Below are positions 31,317 through 39,438 of a DNA stretch of 64,000 bases, piece by piece. Under the pieces are notes generated by a model, which saw only the letters and a list, made by a program, of their open reading frames with translations, was not told the DNA's origin and did no database searches. Origin of the DNA: Flavonifractor sp. An82 (GTDB lineage Bacteria; Bacillota; Clostridia; Oscillospirales; Oscillospiraceae); assembly GCF_002159265.1 (NCBI RefSeq), contig NZ_NFHG01000016.1, positions 1 to 64,000 on the forward strand, written 5' to 3'. Both the position numbers and the translations under genes were made by a program. Position 1 is the stretch's first letter, and every line of letters starts with the position of its first letter.

Positions 31317-33023
31317 ATGAAAAAGTTTCTGTCCTTCGCACTGGCGTTGATGCTTTGCATGGCATTGACTCCGCCGGCGGCAGCCAATGATACCCTGACT
31401 GCCGGAGAATATTCCACCGTTTCCTGCAGCTGGCGATTTACAGCTGCCATTGATACCGAAGGCGTCTTGTGGACCTGGGGGAGCAATGAATACGGTATGC
31501 TGGGCACAGGCAGTGAGATCGCCAATACGGCCACCCCGGTGCGCGTCATGGACAATGTGGTATCTGTGGTCTGCGGGTATGAACACGTAGCGGCCATCCG
31601 GAGCGACGGCTCCCTCTGGGTCTGGGGGAACAACCGGTTCGGTCAGCTGGGCAACGACGGAGCCGGCAATGCCGGCAAGGCGCCCGCCAATTATCAGACC
31701 GTCCCTGTCAAAATCATGGAGGATGTGGCCATGGTGGACTGCGGGCTCAGCTATACCGCCGCATTGAAGACCGATGGCTCTCTGTGGACCTGGGGAAATA
31801 TCTCCGGAGGTGTGCTGGGAAACGGATTTACCTGGAATGACAACCGGGGGTCGGCAGCATGCCAGACCGTTCCTGTCAAGATCATGGAGGACGTGGCCCT
31901 CATCCGATGCGGCAGCACCCATATGGCAGCCATCAAAACCGACGGCTCTCTGTGGACCTGGGGTAAAAATGATTCCGGGCAATTAGGAAACGGCGGGATC
32001 TACAATCAGGAGATAAAACAGCCTTACCCCCTGCCCCCCTCCAAGCAGCAGACCCTGCCTGTCAAGATCATGGATCGTGTGGCCGATGTGTGGTGCATGG
32101 ATGATTTTATGGTCATCCAAAGGCTGGACGGGACCATCTGGTGCTGCGGGCAGGAGTATGACAGCCCGTTCAATGACATTCTGCGTGAGGGGACCAATGT
32201 TCCGGTAAAGACCACCATGCGGAACATTGCTTCCTTTGGAAACCTGTCCTACCTGACAGAGGACGGCACCCTGTGGATGTGGGGATTCCCTGTGGGCCAG
32301 ACGACACCGGTCAAGGTCTTGGACCATGTGGCGGGGGTGAGCTACAGCACCAACGGGCACGGCCATTATATGGCGGTGCGGGACGACAACACCCTGTGGG
32401 GGTGGGGCTACAATGAGGAGGGCCAGCTGGCCCTGACGCAGGTGCAGGCTTGGCAGGAGCAAAGGACTCCCGTCAAAGTGAGGGACGGCATCGCCGTTTC
32501 CGGGGCGGCCCCCACCCCCTCGGTACCCACGGTGGCCGGGTTCTCCGATGTGTACGAAACCGATTACTACGCCGATGCCGTGTCCTGGGCCAAGGAGAAG
32601 GGAGTCACCGGCGGGACCTCCGCCACCACCTTTTCCCCCGATCATACCGTGACCCGCGCCGAAGCGGTGACCTTCCTGTGGCGGGCCGCGGGATCGCCTC
32701 AGCCTGCCTCGGCGGTGTCGCCCTTTGCCGATGTGACAGACTCCGGCGCCTACTACTATTCTGCCGTTCTGTGGGCAGCGGAGCAGGGGATCACCGGCGG
32801 CGTGGGCAATGGTCAGTTCGGACTGAGTGCTGCGCTGTCCTACGATCAGATCCTGACCATGCTGCAGCGTGCCGCGGGCGAAGCCACCTCCGGCGGCGAC
32901 TGGTCGGCGGCGGCAGTGAGCTGGGCGGCGGAAAATGGCCTCACCAACGGTCTGGACTTTACAGCCAAGGACAGCTGTCCCAGGTCCGATGTAGTGTACT
33001 GCCTGTGGAAACAGCTGGCCTGA
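31317..33023 (+). CDS. RCC1-repeat surface protein with SLH domains
   Basis: 568 aa from ATG 31317 behind CAGGAGGG. Signal peptide (MKKFLSFALALMLCMALTPP...). Residues 30-400 are about seven RCC1-type repeats, each with a W[TV]WG-type motif followed by GQLG-like loops (for example WTWGSNEYGMLGTG and WVWGNNRFGQLGN), predicting a seven-blade propeller outside the cell. Residues 410-565 hold two clear SLH units (FSDVYETDYYADAVSWA, FADVTDSGAYYYSAVLWA) and a weaker third, anchoring it to the wall. Role unknown: adhesin or polymer binder are possibilities. Codons are slightly less GC-rich than neighbours, hinting at separate acquisition. Confidence 0.9.
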   Translation: MKKFLSFALALMLCMALTPPAAANDTLTAGEYSTVSCSWRFTAAIDTEGVLWTWGSNEYGMLGTGSEIANTATPVRVMDNVVSVVCGYEHVAAIRSDGSLWVWGNNRFGQLGNDGAGNAGKAPANYQTVPVKIMEDVAMVDCGLSYTAALKTDGSLWTWGNISGGVLGNGFTWNDNRGSAACQTVPVKIMEDVALIRCGSTHMAAIKTDGSLWTWGKNDSGQLGNGGIYNQEIKQPYPLPPSKQQTLPVKIMDRVADVWCMDDFMVIQRLDGTIWCCGQEYDSPFNDILREGTNVPVKTTMRNIASFGNLSYLTEDGTLWMWGFPVGQTTPVKVLDHVAGVSYSTNGHGHYMAVRDDNTLWGWGYNEEGQLALTQVQAWQEQRTPVKVRDGIAVSGAAPTPSVPTVAGFSDVYETDYYADAVSWAKEKGVTGGTSATTFSPDHTVTRAEAVTFLWRAAGSPQPASAVSPFADVTDSGAYYYSAVLWAAEQGITGGVGNGQFGLSAALSYDQILTMLQRAAGEATSGGDWSAAAVSWAAENGLTNGLDFTAKDSCPRSDVVYCLWKQLA

Positions 33024-33040
33024 ACAATCAAATGAAAGGC

Positions 33041-33072
33041 AACCCGCCCCGGTGATCCGGGGCGGGTTTTTT
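33041..33072 (+). terminator. Rho-independent terminator
   Basis: Perfect 12-bp stem AACCCGCCCCGG-TGAT-CCGGGGCGGGTT with T-run, between convergent genes. Confidence 0.9.
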
Positions 33073-33083
33073 AAGCAGTTGGG

Positions 33084-34154
33084 CTAGGGCAGGGGAATGA
33101 CCCAATCCAGGTCCACACACCGGTGCACCAAACCTTCGTCCATGTCATCGTATGCGTAGCAAACAGACGCAATGCGCACGGCGGTGATGGGGCCGGTGTC
33201 CTGGGTGAGCAGGATCTCCTGAGGGTATCCCGCCCCATTTGTGCCGCCGGGACGGCGGGGAACCCCCTGGTAACAGGTCCCGTCTTCCTCCATAAACTGG
33301 ACCCCATAGATGGGTTCCGCCTGCAGCTCCACCAGGGACTTCCACCACTCCTCTTGGTTGCTCATGGCGCCGTAGAGGGACAGGCGGCGGCCGTCCGCCG
33401 AGACCAGAGCGGTGACCTGGACCTCGCCCATGGTGCGCTGCTCACAGACTGCCGCGATCTCCTCCGGCGGAGCCAGGGTCAGCGTCACTTCCGTGGCCTG
33501 ATCGGTCAGATAGTCCTCCACCCGAAGGGTATAGCTTTCAGCCGGATTTGCCGCCTCGTAGGTAAAGACGGCCTGGGCATAGGTCTGATAGCCTTCCGGC
33601 AGGTAGCGCCGGCCCAGATATTGCTCCTCCCCCAGGGGAGAGAAGGAGATGCGCTTGCGCTCCAGCGCGGTGTACTGCCCCGTAGAGTAGGAGCCGTTGT
33701 CCTGCAGATCCAGGAAGGGATTGCTGCCCGCCAGGTTTTGCCCGTCCTGGCTGGCCTCGATCTTGACGTACAGGGTTTGATAAGCGCCGCCGCTGCGCCG
33801 CTCCTCCGACCTGGAGACCACCTCCAGGGGGACGAAGAGAAAGCCGTCCCGGGCATAGGCCCCGGAGATGAGATAGGTGCGGCCGCTGAGCTCAAATTCC
33901 AGCTCGCCTTCCTGGATGCGGAGATCATCCCCCGATTCCGCCGCTCCCACCCCGGAGAAATAGCGGATGAGGGTCTGCACCCCTGTAGCCAGAACCCGGT
34001 AGTTGGTCAGGCACAGAATGAGGGCCAGACAGGCCGCCAGGGCCCCCAGCCGCCGCCAGGAGAGGGGGCGGGCCGGTTTGCGGGCGAGGGCCTCCTCCGT
34101 CAGGGCCAGCATGTCCTCCGTATCCAGCAGTTGGTCCCAGTTATAGCATTTCAT
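33084..34154 (-). CDS. DUF4179-like membrane anti-sigma factor A
   Basis: 356 aa from ATG 34154. The cytoplasmic N-terminus (MKCYNWDQLLDTEDMLALTEEAL) probably binds sigma. One transmembrane helix follows near residues 37-55 (RRLGALAACLALILCLTNY), then an extracytoplasmic domain of 300 aa. Start overlaps the stop of the sigma gene (ATGA, 34151-34154). It is clearly paralogous to the protein at 34813-35856: same N-terminal plan, the RRLGALAACLALILCL segment is identical, and both continue with a YFSGVGA motif and end in [DN]LDWVI/NLNWVI. The large outer domain should sense an envelope signal. Confidence 0.82.
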   Translation of the reverse strand: MKCYNWDQLLDTEDMLALTEEALARKPARPLSWRRLGALAACLALILCLTNYRVLATGVQTLIRYFSGVGAAESGDDLRIQEGELEFELSGRTYLISGAYARDGFLFVPLEVVSRSEERRSGGAYQTLYVKIEASQDGQNLAGSNPFLDLQDNGSYSTGQYTALERKRISFSPLGEEQYLGRRYLPEGYQTYAQAVFTYEAANPAESYTLRVEDYLTDQATEVTLTLAPPEEIAAVCEQRTMGEVQVTALVSADGRRLSLYGAMSNQEEWWKSLVELQAEPIYGVQFMEEDGTCYQGVPRRPGGTNGAGYPQEILLTQDTGPITAVRIASVCYAYDDMDEGLVHRCVDLDWVIPLP

Positions 34155-34690
34155 GGTCCGTCCTCCTTTCCGCTCCAGCCCAGCCCCTGCCGGGCCAGCA
34201 AATTTTTCAGCTTCCTGCGCAGGCGGACCACCCGGGCGTCCACTCCGTTGGCCGACAGGCCCAGGGTGTGCCCGATCTCCGCCGAGGGCCACTGATAGAG
34301 AAAGCGCAGGGTGAACAGCTGCCGTTCCGCTTGACTCAGCTCCGCCAGAGCCCGGCGCAGGCCGTCCCGCAGGGCGGCCTCCTCGGTGTGGTCCTCCGCC
34401 CGGAGGGCTCCTGCATGGTCCTCCAGGGGCTCCTCCCGCCGGGCCGCCAGCCTCCGCCGGCGGTCCAGGGCCCGGCTGCGCACCAGCACGCACAGGTAGG
34501 TCCTTTCGCTGCCCTTGGCCGGGTCCCACTTCTCCGGGGCGTCCACATAGGCCCACACCGCATCCTGTACGCACTCCTCCGCGTCCTCCGGATGGCCGGG
34601 CAGCAGGGAAGCGGCCACGGTGTGGAGCAGTTTGCCGTACAGCTCCCAGATCCGCTGGGCGGCGCTGTCCCGGTCCAGTGTCATGTCCAT
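34151..34690 (-). CDS. ECF sigma factor A of the tandem pair
   Basis: 179 aa; start ATG 34690 after AAAGGGGGG. Region 2: ELYGKLLHTVAASLLPGHPEDAEECVQDAVWAYVDAPEKWDPAKGSERTYLCVLVRSRALDRRRR; region 4: ELSQAERQLFTLRFLYQWPSAEIGHTLGLSANGVDARVVRLRRKLK. It shares long blocks (EDxEECxQD, EKWDPA, GSExTYLC, LFTLRF) with the sigma at 35862-36401, so the module has been duplicated. ATGA coupling to its anti-sigma gene. Confidence 0.92.
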   Translation of the reverse strand: MDMTLDRDSAAQRIWELYGKLLHTVAASLLPGHPEDAEECVQDAVWAYVDAPEKWDPAKGSERTYLCVLVRSRALDRRRRLAARREEPLEDHAGALRAEDHTEEAALRDGLRRALAELSQAERQLFTLRFLYQWPSAEIGHTLGLSANGVDARVVRLRRKLKNLLARQGLGWSGKEDGP

Positions 34691-34696
34691 GCGTTT

Positions 34697-34720
34697 CCCC
34701 CCTTTCACTCTACAGTACGA
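34697..34720 (-). promoter_or_regulatory. Shared leader motif of the tandem ECF modules, copy A
   Basis: Minus strand reads CGTCGTACTGTAGAGTGAAA then GGGGG. Nearly identical (two mismatches over 24 nt) to copy B at 36408-36431. It contains the ribosome site and possibly the -10 of an ECF-type promoter. Confidence 0.6.
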
Positions 34721-34771
34721 CGGGACGGACTCAATCCTGACGCCAGTGTACCAATTTTCTGCTTCAAATGC

Positions 34772-34806
34772 AAAAAAGTCCCGCCTCCGGCTTGACCGGA
34801 GGCGGG
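34772..34806 (-). terminator. Terminator of the second ECF module
   Basis: Minus strand CCCGCCTCCGG-TCAAG-CCGGAGGCGGG followed by ACTTTTTTG; separates the two modules. Confidence 0.88.
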
Positions 34807-34812
34807 TATTTG

Positions 34813-35856
34813 TTATTCCTGGGGCAGCTGGATGACCCAGTTCAGATTTTCGTAGCAACGCTCCTGATCACTGGATCTTGTCGAGAAGAAAATTTTACTG
34901 ATCTCCACCGCGGTGATGGGCTCATTTACCTCCACCCGGGGATAGTACTCCACATGCTCAAACCCCACCAGGTAGGTGTTGTGGAAGTAGGCCGGATAGC
35001 GCTTGCCGGAGGCGCCGATGAACTGAAGTTCCAGAGAGTGGCCAAGCGGGTCATACTCTGATAACTCCGACCACTCCACGAAATTGGTGACGCCGGAGCC
35101 GTCCTCGCTGACCAGTACAGTCACCGTACCCTCCGGGAAGGTACGGCTGTCTGTTACTGCCGCCTTGGCCTCTGCCTGGATCAGGTTCAGCTCCTTTTCG
35201 TAGGTAAAAGTCTGGTACCCTTCGATTACCGAGTCGTCGATAAAGGTGATCCGGAGCCGGTAGTTCTCTCCCGCAAAGTCCCCCACCTGAAACAGGGAGG
35301 AGTGGGAGCCGTAGGTGCGGTACCCTGCCTCCCGCAGGGCCGCCCCTTCCGGACTGCCCCAGTCGTTGAGATCCTCGTAGCTGGCCGCAGACTTGTCCAC
35401 CGCCTCTTCCTGGGACAGCCAGGGACCATCCCCGTCTGCGGGGGGCAGCAGCTCCATCTCAAAGCTGTAGTCGGGTACGCCGGTGTTCACATCCGCCCCC
35501 GGCTCCAGGCGGGTGGACAGGTATTCCATCTCCACAAAGAGATGCCCGCCGGACTGATAGGCGTCCAGATGGTAGGTCCAGGTGCCGTCGGTCCAGGTGA
35601 GGGGCTCCTCCAGCACCAGCACCGGGGTGCCCTGATCCACCGCGCCCACCCCGGAGAAGTAATCCACGATCCGTTTGACCCCCGCCGCCAGAGCCTGGTA
35701 GTTGGCCAGGCACAGGATGAGAGCCAGACAGGCCGCCAGGGCTCCCAGCCGCCTGGGGTTGAAGGTGTGCCTTTTTTCGGCAGGGGAGGCCATGGCCTCG
35801 TCGGTGAGGCGGGCCAGATCCTCCGCCTCCAGCAGTTGGTCCAATTCATACCGCAT
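34813..35856 (-). CDS. DUF4179-like membrane anti-sigma factor B
   Basis: 347 aa from ATG 35856, 5 nt after the sigma stop, with AAAGGAGTGAC as ribosome site. N-terminus MRYELDQLLEAEDLARLTDEAMA, single helix around residues 36-54, YFSGVGAVDQ, then a 290-aa outer domain. Paralog of the 33084-34154 protein; their outer domains have diverged far more than the sigma-binding ends, as expected if the pairs share a mechanism but sense different things. Confidence 0.82.
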   Translation of the reverse strand: MRYELDQLLEAEDLARLTDEAMASPAEKRHTFNPRRLGALAACLALILCLANYQALAAGVKRIVDYFSGVGAVDQGTPVLVLEEPLTWTDGTWTYHLDAYQSGGHLFVEMEYLSTRLEPGADVNTGVPDYSFEMELLPPADGDGPWLSQEEAVDKSAASYEDLNDWGSPEGAALREAGYRTYGSHSSLFQVGDFAGENYRLRITFIDDSVIEGYQTFTYEKELNLIQAEAKAAVTDSRTFPEGTVTVLVSEDGSGVTNFVEWSELSEYDPLGHSLELQFIGASGKRYPAYFHNTYLVGFEHVEYYPRVEVNEPITAVEISKIFFSTRSSDQERCYENLNWVIQLPQE

Positions 35857-35861
35857 TTGGG

Positions 35862-36401
35862 TCACTCCTTTCCGTCCATCACGATGCCCTGAATGGCCAG
35901 CAGCTTTTTCAGCTTCTTCCGCAGCCGATTCACCCGGGTGGTGACGGCACTCTGGCGCAGTCCCAGGGCCCGGCCGATTTCTCCGCCGTCCCACTCATAC
36001 ACGAACCGCAGGGTGAAGAGCTTCCGCTCCTCCGCCGTCAGCCCCTCCAGGGCCCTGCGCAGCCCGTCCCGCACCGCCGTACGCTCGGTGCCGTCGGGCA
36101 CGGTGAAGGCCAGGGTATGTTCCTCCAGCGGTTCCGCCGCCCCGGCCAGCAGCTGCTTCCGGCGGTTCTTGGCCCGGCTGCGGGCCAGCATGCACAGATA
36201 GGTCTTTTCACTGCCCCTGGCCGGGTCCCACTTGTCCGGGCCCTGGAGGAACTCCCACAGCACATCCTGGGTACACTCCTCCACGTCCTCCGGGGTGCCC
36301 GCCCGGTCCAGGATGCGGCTCACCACCGTCCGCACCAGGACATGATAAGTGTTGTAGATCCGATTTGCCTCCCGGTCCTCCGCCGGTATGGTCCGCTCCA
36401 T
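35862..36401 (-). CDS. ECF sigma factor B of the tandem pair
   Basis: 179 aa, the same length as its paralog. Region 2 near residues 20-80 (GTPEDVEECTQDVLWEFLQGPDKWDPARGSEKTYLCMLARSRAKNRRKQ) and region 4 near residues 125-170 (ERKLFTLRFVYEWDGGEIGRALGLRQSAVTTRVNRLRKKLKKLL). Start ATG 36401 is preceded by GTGAAAGGGGG, part of the shared leader motif. Translationally close (5 nt) to anti-sigma B. Confidence 0.92.
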   Translation of the reverse strand: MERTIPAEDREANRIYNTYHVLVRTVVSRILDRAGTPEDVEECTQDVLWEFLQGPDKWDPARGSEKTYLCMLARSRAKNRRKQLLAGAAEPLEEHTLAFTVPDGTERTAVRDGLRRALEGLTAEERKLFTLRFVYEWDGGEIGRALGLRQSAVTTRVNRLRKKLKKLLAIQGIVMDGKE

Positions 36402-36407
36402 GCCTCC

Positions 36408-36431
36408 AACCCCCTTTCACCCTACAGTACC
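36408..36431 (-). promoter_or_regulatory. Shared leader motif of the tandem ECF modules, copy B
   Basis: Minus strand reads CGTGGTACTGTAGGGTGAAA then GGGGG, matching copy A at 34697-34720. The gap between AAAGGGGG and the ATG differs slightly, so the whole block, not only the ribosome site, is conserved. Confidence 0.6.
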
Positions 36432-36475
36432 ACGCCGGAGGTGGTTTTGTCACACCATGCCGCAAAAATAAATTA

Positions 36476-36487
36476 GAACAGATGTTT
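36476..36487. promoter_or_regulatory. LexA-like box over the dinB -35 region
   Basis: GAAC-AGAT-GTTT, one base from the Gram-positive SOS box GAACNNNNGTTC. It overlaps the first bases of the -35 hexamer of dinB. Confidence 0.6.
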
Positions 36488-36514
36488 GACTTCTGCAAAA
36501 AGAAAGCATATAAT
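36486..36514 (+). promoter_or_regulatory. Promoter of dinB
   Basis: TTGACT (36486-36491), 17-bp spacer, TATAAT (36509-36514). Confidence 0.85.
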
Positions 36515-36556
36515 AGAATCAAAGATCATATGATTGCCGAGAGGGGAGGGGCCGGA

Positions 36557-37789
36557 GTGGACCGGGTGATTTTCCACTGTGATCTGAACAGCTTTTACGC
36601 CTCGGTGGAGCTGCTGGACCATCCGGAGCTGAAGGACAAGCCGGTGGCGGTGTGCGGCGACCCGGAGAGCCGCCACGGCATCATCCTGGCCAAAAACGAG
36701 CCCGCCAAGCAGTATAAGGTCCAGACCGCCGAGACCATCTGGCAGGCCAGGCGGAAGTGCCCCGATCTGGTGCTGCTGCCCGCCCACCACTGGAAGTACC
36801 GGGAGTACTCCAAAAAGGTCAACGCCATCTACGAGCGGTACACCGACCTGGTGGAGCCCTTCTCCATTGACGAGAGCTGGCTGGACGTGACGGGGACCCT
36901 TCACCTCTTTGGGGGAGATGGGAAAGCCCTGGCCGATGAGATCCGCCGGGTGATCCGGCAGGAGCTGGGCCTCACCGTGTCGGTGGGGGTGTCCTTTAAT
37001 AAGGTATTTGCCAAGATGGGCAGCGACTACAAAAAGCCGGACGCCACCACCGTTATCACCCGGGAGAATTTTCAGCAGCTGCTGTGGCCCCTGCCGGTGA
37101 CCGACCTGCTCTTTGTGGGCCGGGCGGCGGCCCGGATTCTGGGGGGCTACGGGGTGCGTACCATCGGGGACCTGGCCGCCTTTGACCGGGACAGCCTGGG
37201 GGAGATCCTGGGGAAGGGGGGCTATACCCTCCACGACTACGCCACCGGCCGGGAGCATGCCCCGGTGATCGCCGCCCGGGATATGCCGGGGCCCAAGTCG
37301 GTGGGCAACGGCCTCACCTTTCCCCGGAATCTGATGGGGTGGGAGGAGCTGCGTACCGCCCTGTCCGAGCTGGCCGACGAGGTGGCGGCCCGGCTGCGCA
37401 AGCACGGACTGAAATGTACTACCGTGCAGATCACTGTCCGGGACCCGGCCTTCAAGGATATCTGCCGCCAGAAGCGGCTGGCCGCCCCCACCTATGTGTC
37501 CAGGGATCTGACCGACAGCGCCATGGAGCTGCTGCGGTCCTGCTGGAACGAGCGGCAGCCGGTGCGGGCCCTCACCATCACCGCCCAGAACCTGGTGGAG
37601 GAGGGGGACGCGGGGGAGCAGGTGGACCTGTTCGCCGCCGACGCCATCCCCCGCCGCGACAAGCTGGAAAAGCTGGAGAAGGCTATGGACTCCATCCGGG
37701 ACAAATACGGCCGGGGGGCCATCTCCCTGGCCTCCGCCGTCCATCCGGAGGGGGAGAGGGAGGACCAGCGGCTGCCGCCCACCGACTGA
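36557..37789 (+). CDS. dinB: DNA polymerase IV (Y-family translesion polymerase)
   Basis: 410 aa from GTG 36557, placed 6-9 nt after GAGGGGAGGGG; an ATG at 36530 has no ribosome site. Y-family motifs: DLNSFYASVE (first metal-binding Asp, near residue 8), SIDESWLDVTG (catalytic Asp-Glu near residue 105), SVGVSFNKVFAKMGSDYKKP, then the helix-hairpin-helix and little-finger domain. The tail has EQVDLFAAD, a likely beta-clamp binding motif (QVDLF). Copies past DNA lesions with low fidelity. The LexA-like box suggests SOS induction. Confidence 0.95.
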   Translation: MDRVIFHCDLNSFYASVELLDHPELKDKPVAVCGDPESRHGIILAKNEPAKQYKVQTAETIWQARRKCPDLVLLPAHHWKYREYSKKVNAIYERYTDLVEPFSIDESWLDVTGTLHLFGGDGKALADEIRRVIRQELGLTVSVGVSFNKVFAKMGSDYKKPDATTVITRENFQQLLWPLPVTDLLFVGRAAARILGGYGVRTIGDLAAFDRDSLGEILGKGGYTLHDYATGREHAPVIAARDMPGPKSVGNGLTFPRNLMGWEELRTALSELADEVAARLRKHGLKCTTVQITVRDPAFKDICRQKRLAAPTYVSRDLTDSAMELLRSCWNERQPVRALTITAQNLVEEGDAGEQVDLFAADAIPRRDKLEKLEKAMDSIRDKYGRGAISLASAVHPEGEREDQRLPPTD

Positions 37790-37988
37790 TATAATGTGTT
37801 ATATCATATCACGACATGAGAAAAACTATATAAAACGTGAGGAAGATTTTGACACAAATTTAAGCAAACTGCCGTTTTTGTATAGAGTTTGGACAGGATG
37901 GGCCTTTTGTCTATTTTCATTTTTCGGCAAAAACGGTATCATAACCACAATGTTAGGTATAGTTATGCCGTGAAAGGGGAACAGAAAG
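37790..37988. other. AT-rich 199-bp intergenic region with an inverted repeat
   Basis: Much more AT-rich than its surroundings. CCGTTTTTG (37872-37880) and CAAAAACGG (37928-37936) form a perfect 9-bp repeat around 47 nt. TTGACA occurs at 37848, but no -10 sits at proper spacing. It should hold the promoter of the radical SAM gene. Confidence 0.5.
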
Positions 37989-39359
37989 ATGAAAATTCCT
38001 GACAGTCTGACACGTTACGGCCTGGGTAAGGTCTTTGATTATCTGGACAAGGATCCCATGAACAACATGAGCAAGGTCATGGATCTGGTCAATAAATTTG
38101 CCGGCGACACCCTGTCCAAGCAGCGGGAAGCCTTTGACAACGTCATCAACGACAAGGATTCCTGCTGGCATCAGCTCATTGAGAAGGTGTGGACTCAGAC
38201 CGATCCCGACGTGCTGAAGACCGTGTTCAACAACTTCTTCGTCAACGCCAACCTGGTGGGCTGGCCCAAGCAGGAGAAGATGCGGGAGAAGTACGGCTGC
38301 AACATCCCCTGGGCCATTCTGCTGGACCCCACCTCTGCCTGCAACCTGCACTGCACCGGCTGCTGGGCGGCGGAGTACGGCAACAAGCTGAATCTGACCT
38401 TTGACGATATCGACTCCATCATCACCCAGGGCAAGGAACTGGGCATCTATATGTACATCTACACCGGCGGCGAGCCCCTGGTGCGCAAGAAGGACCTGAT
38501 CGCCCTGTGTGAGAAGCACAACGACGTGGCCTTCCTGTCCTTCACCAACGCCACCCTTATTGACGAGGAGTTCTGCCAGGATCTGCTGCGGGTGAAGAAC
38601 TTCATCCCCGCCATCAGCCTGGAGGGCTTTGAGGAGGCCAACGACAGCCGCCGGGGCCAGGGTGTGTATGAGAAGGTCACCAATGCCATGGCCCTGCTGA
38701 AGAGCCACCACCTGCCCTTCGGTATCTCCACCTGCTACACCAGCGTCAACTACAAGGACATCACCAGCGAGGAGTTCTACGACAAGATCATCGATCTGGG
38801 CGCCTACTTTGTGTGGTTCTTCCACTATATGCCCGTGGGCAACGACGCCGCCCCCGAGCTGATGCCCACCCCCGAGCAGCGGGAGGAGATCTACCACCGC
38901 ATCCGTGCCATGCGCCAGACCAAGGGCATCTTCGCCATGGACTTCCAGAACGACGGCGAGTATGTGGGCGGCTGCATTGCCGGCGGCCGCCGCTATCTGC
39001 ACATCAACGCCAACGGCGACGTGGACCCCTGCGTGTTTATCCACTACTCCGACTCCAACATCCATGAGAAGACTCTGCTGGAGTGTCTGCAGTCCCCGCT
39101 GTTCATGGCCTACCATGACAACCAGCCCTTCAACGATAACATGCTGCGGCCCTGCCCCATGCTGGAGAACCCCGAGCGCATTGAGGAGATCGTCAACAAG
39201 ACCGGCGCTCACTCCACCGATCCCCAGTCTCCTGAGACGGTGGAGCACCTGACCGCAAAGACCCATCCCTACGCCGACAACTGGAAGCCCACCGCCGACA
39301 AGCTGTGGGCAGAGTCCCATCCCGGCTGTGCCGGTTGCACCGCATGTAGCGGGAAGTAA
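37989..39359 (+). CDS. Radical SAM/SPASM-type protein of unknown substrate
   Basis: 456 aa, start after AAAGGGGAACAG. Residues 1-95 are a helical N-terminal domain. The radical SAM cluster motif CNLHCTGCW (C-x3-C-x2-C) sits near residue 117, with YTGGEPL binding SAM at about 158. The C-terminal part has a Cys set (GGCIAGGRRYLHINANGDVDPCVFIHYSD, then LRPCPML and HPGCAGCTACSGK) consistent with auxiliary Fe-S clusters. Such proteins modify peptides, heme, lipids or tRNA. No precursor peptide gene or other partner is adjacent. A strong terminator follows. Codon bias looks like that of a well-expressed gene. Confidence 0.85.
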   Translation: MKIPDSLTRYGLGKVFDYLDKDPMNNMSKVMDLVNKFAGDTLSKQREAFDNVINDKDSCWHQLIEKVWTQTDPDVLKTVFNNFFVNANLVGWPKQEKMREKYGCNIPWAILLDPTSACNLHCTGCWAAEYGNKLNLTFDDIDSIITQGKELGIYMYIYTGGEPLVRKKDLIALCEKHNDVAFLSFTNATLIDEEFCQDLLRVKNFIPAISLEGFEEANDSRRGQGVYEKVTNAMALLKSHHLPFGISTCYTSVNYKDITSEEFYDKIIDLGAYFVWFFHYMPVGNDAAPELMPTPEQREEIYHRIRAMRQTKGIFAMDFQNDGEYVGGCIAGGRRYLHINANGDVDPCVFIHYSDSNIHEKTLLECLQSPLFMAYHDNQPFNDNMLRPCPMLENPERIEEIVNKTGAHSTDPQSPETVEHLTAKTHPYADNWKPTADKLWAESHPGCAGCTACSGK

Positions 39360-39366
39360 CTTACAT

Positions 39367-39418
39367 CCATAAAAATGAGGCCCTGTCGCGATGTTGCGGC
39401 AGGGCCTCATTTTTATGG
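39367..39418. terminator. Bidirectional terminator with 19-bp perfect stem
   Basis: CCATAAAAATGAGGCCCTG (39367-39385) and its exact complement (39400-39418). A- and T-runs are built into the stem on both sides, so it works for the radical SAM gene and the converging regulator gene. Confidence 0.9.
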
Positions 39419-39438
39419 AATATCTGGTTGTGACAGAG

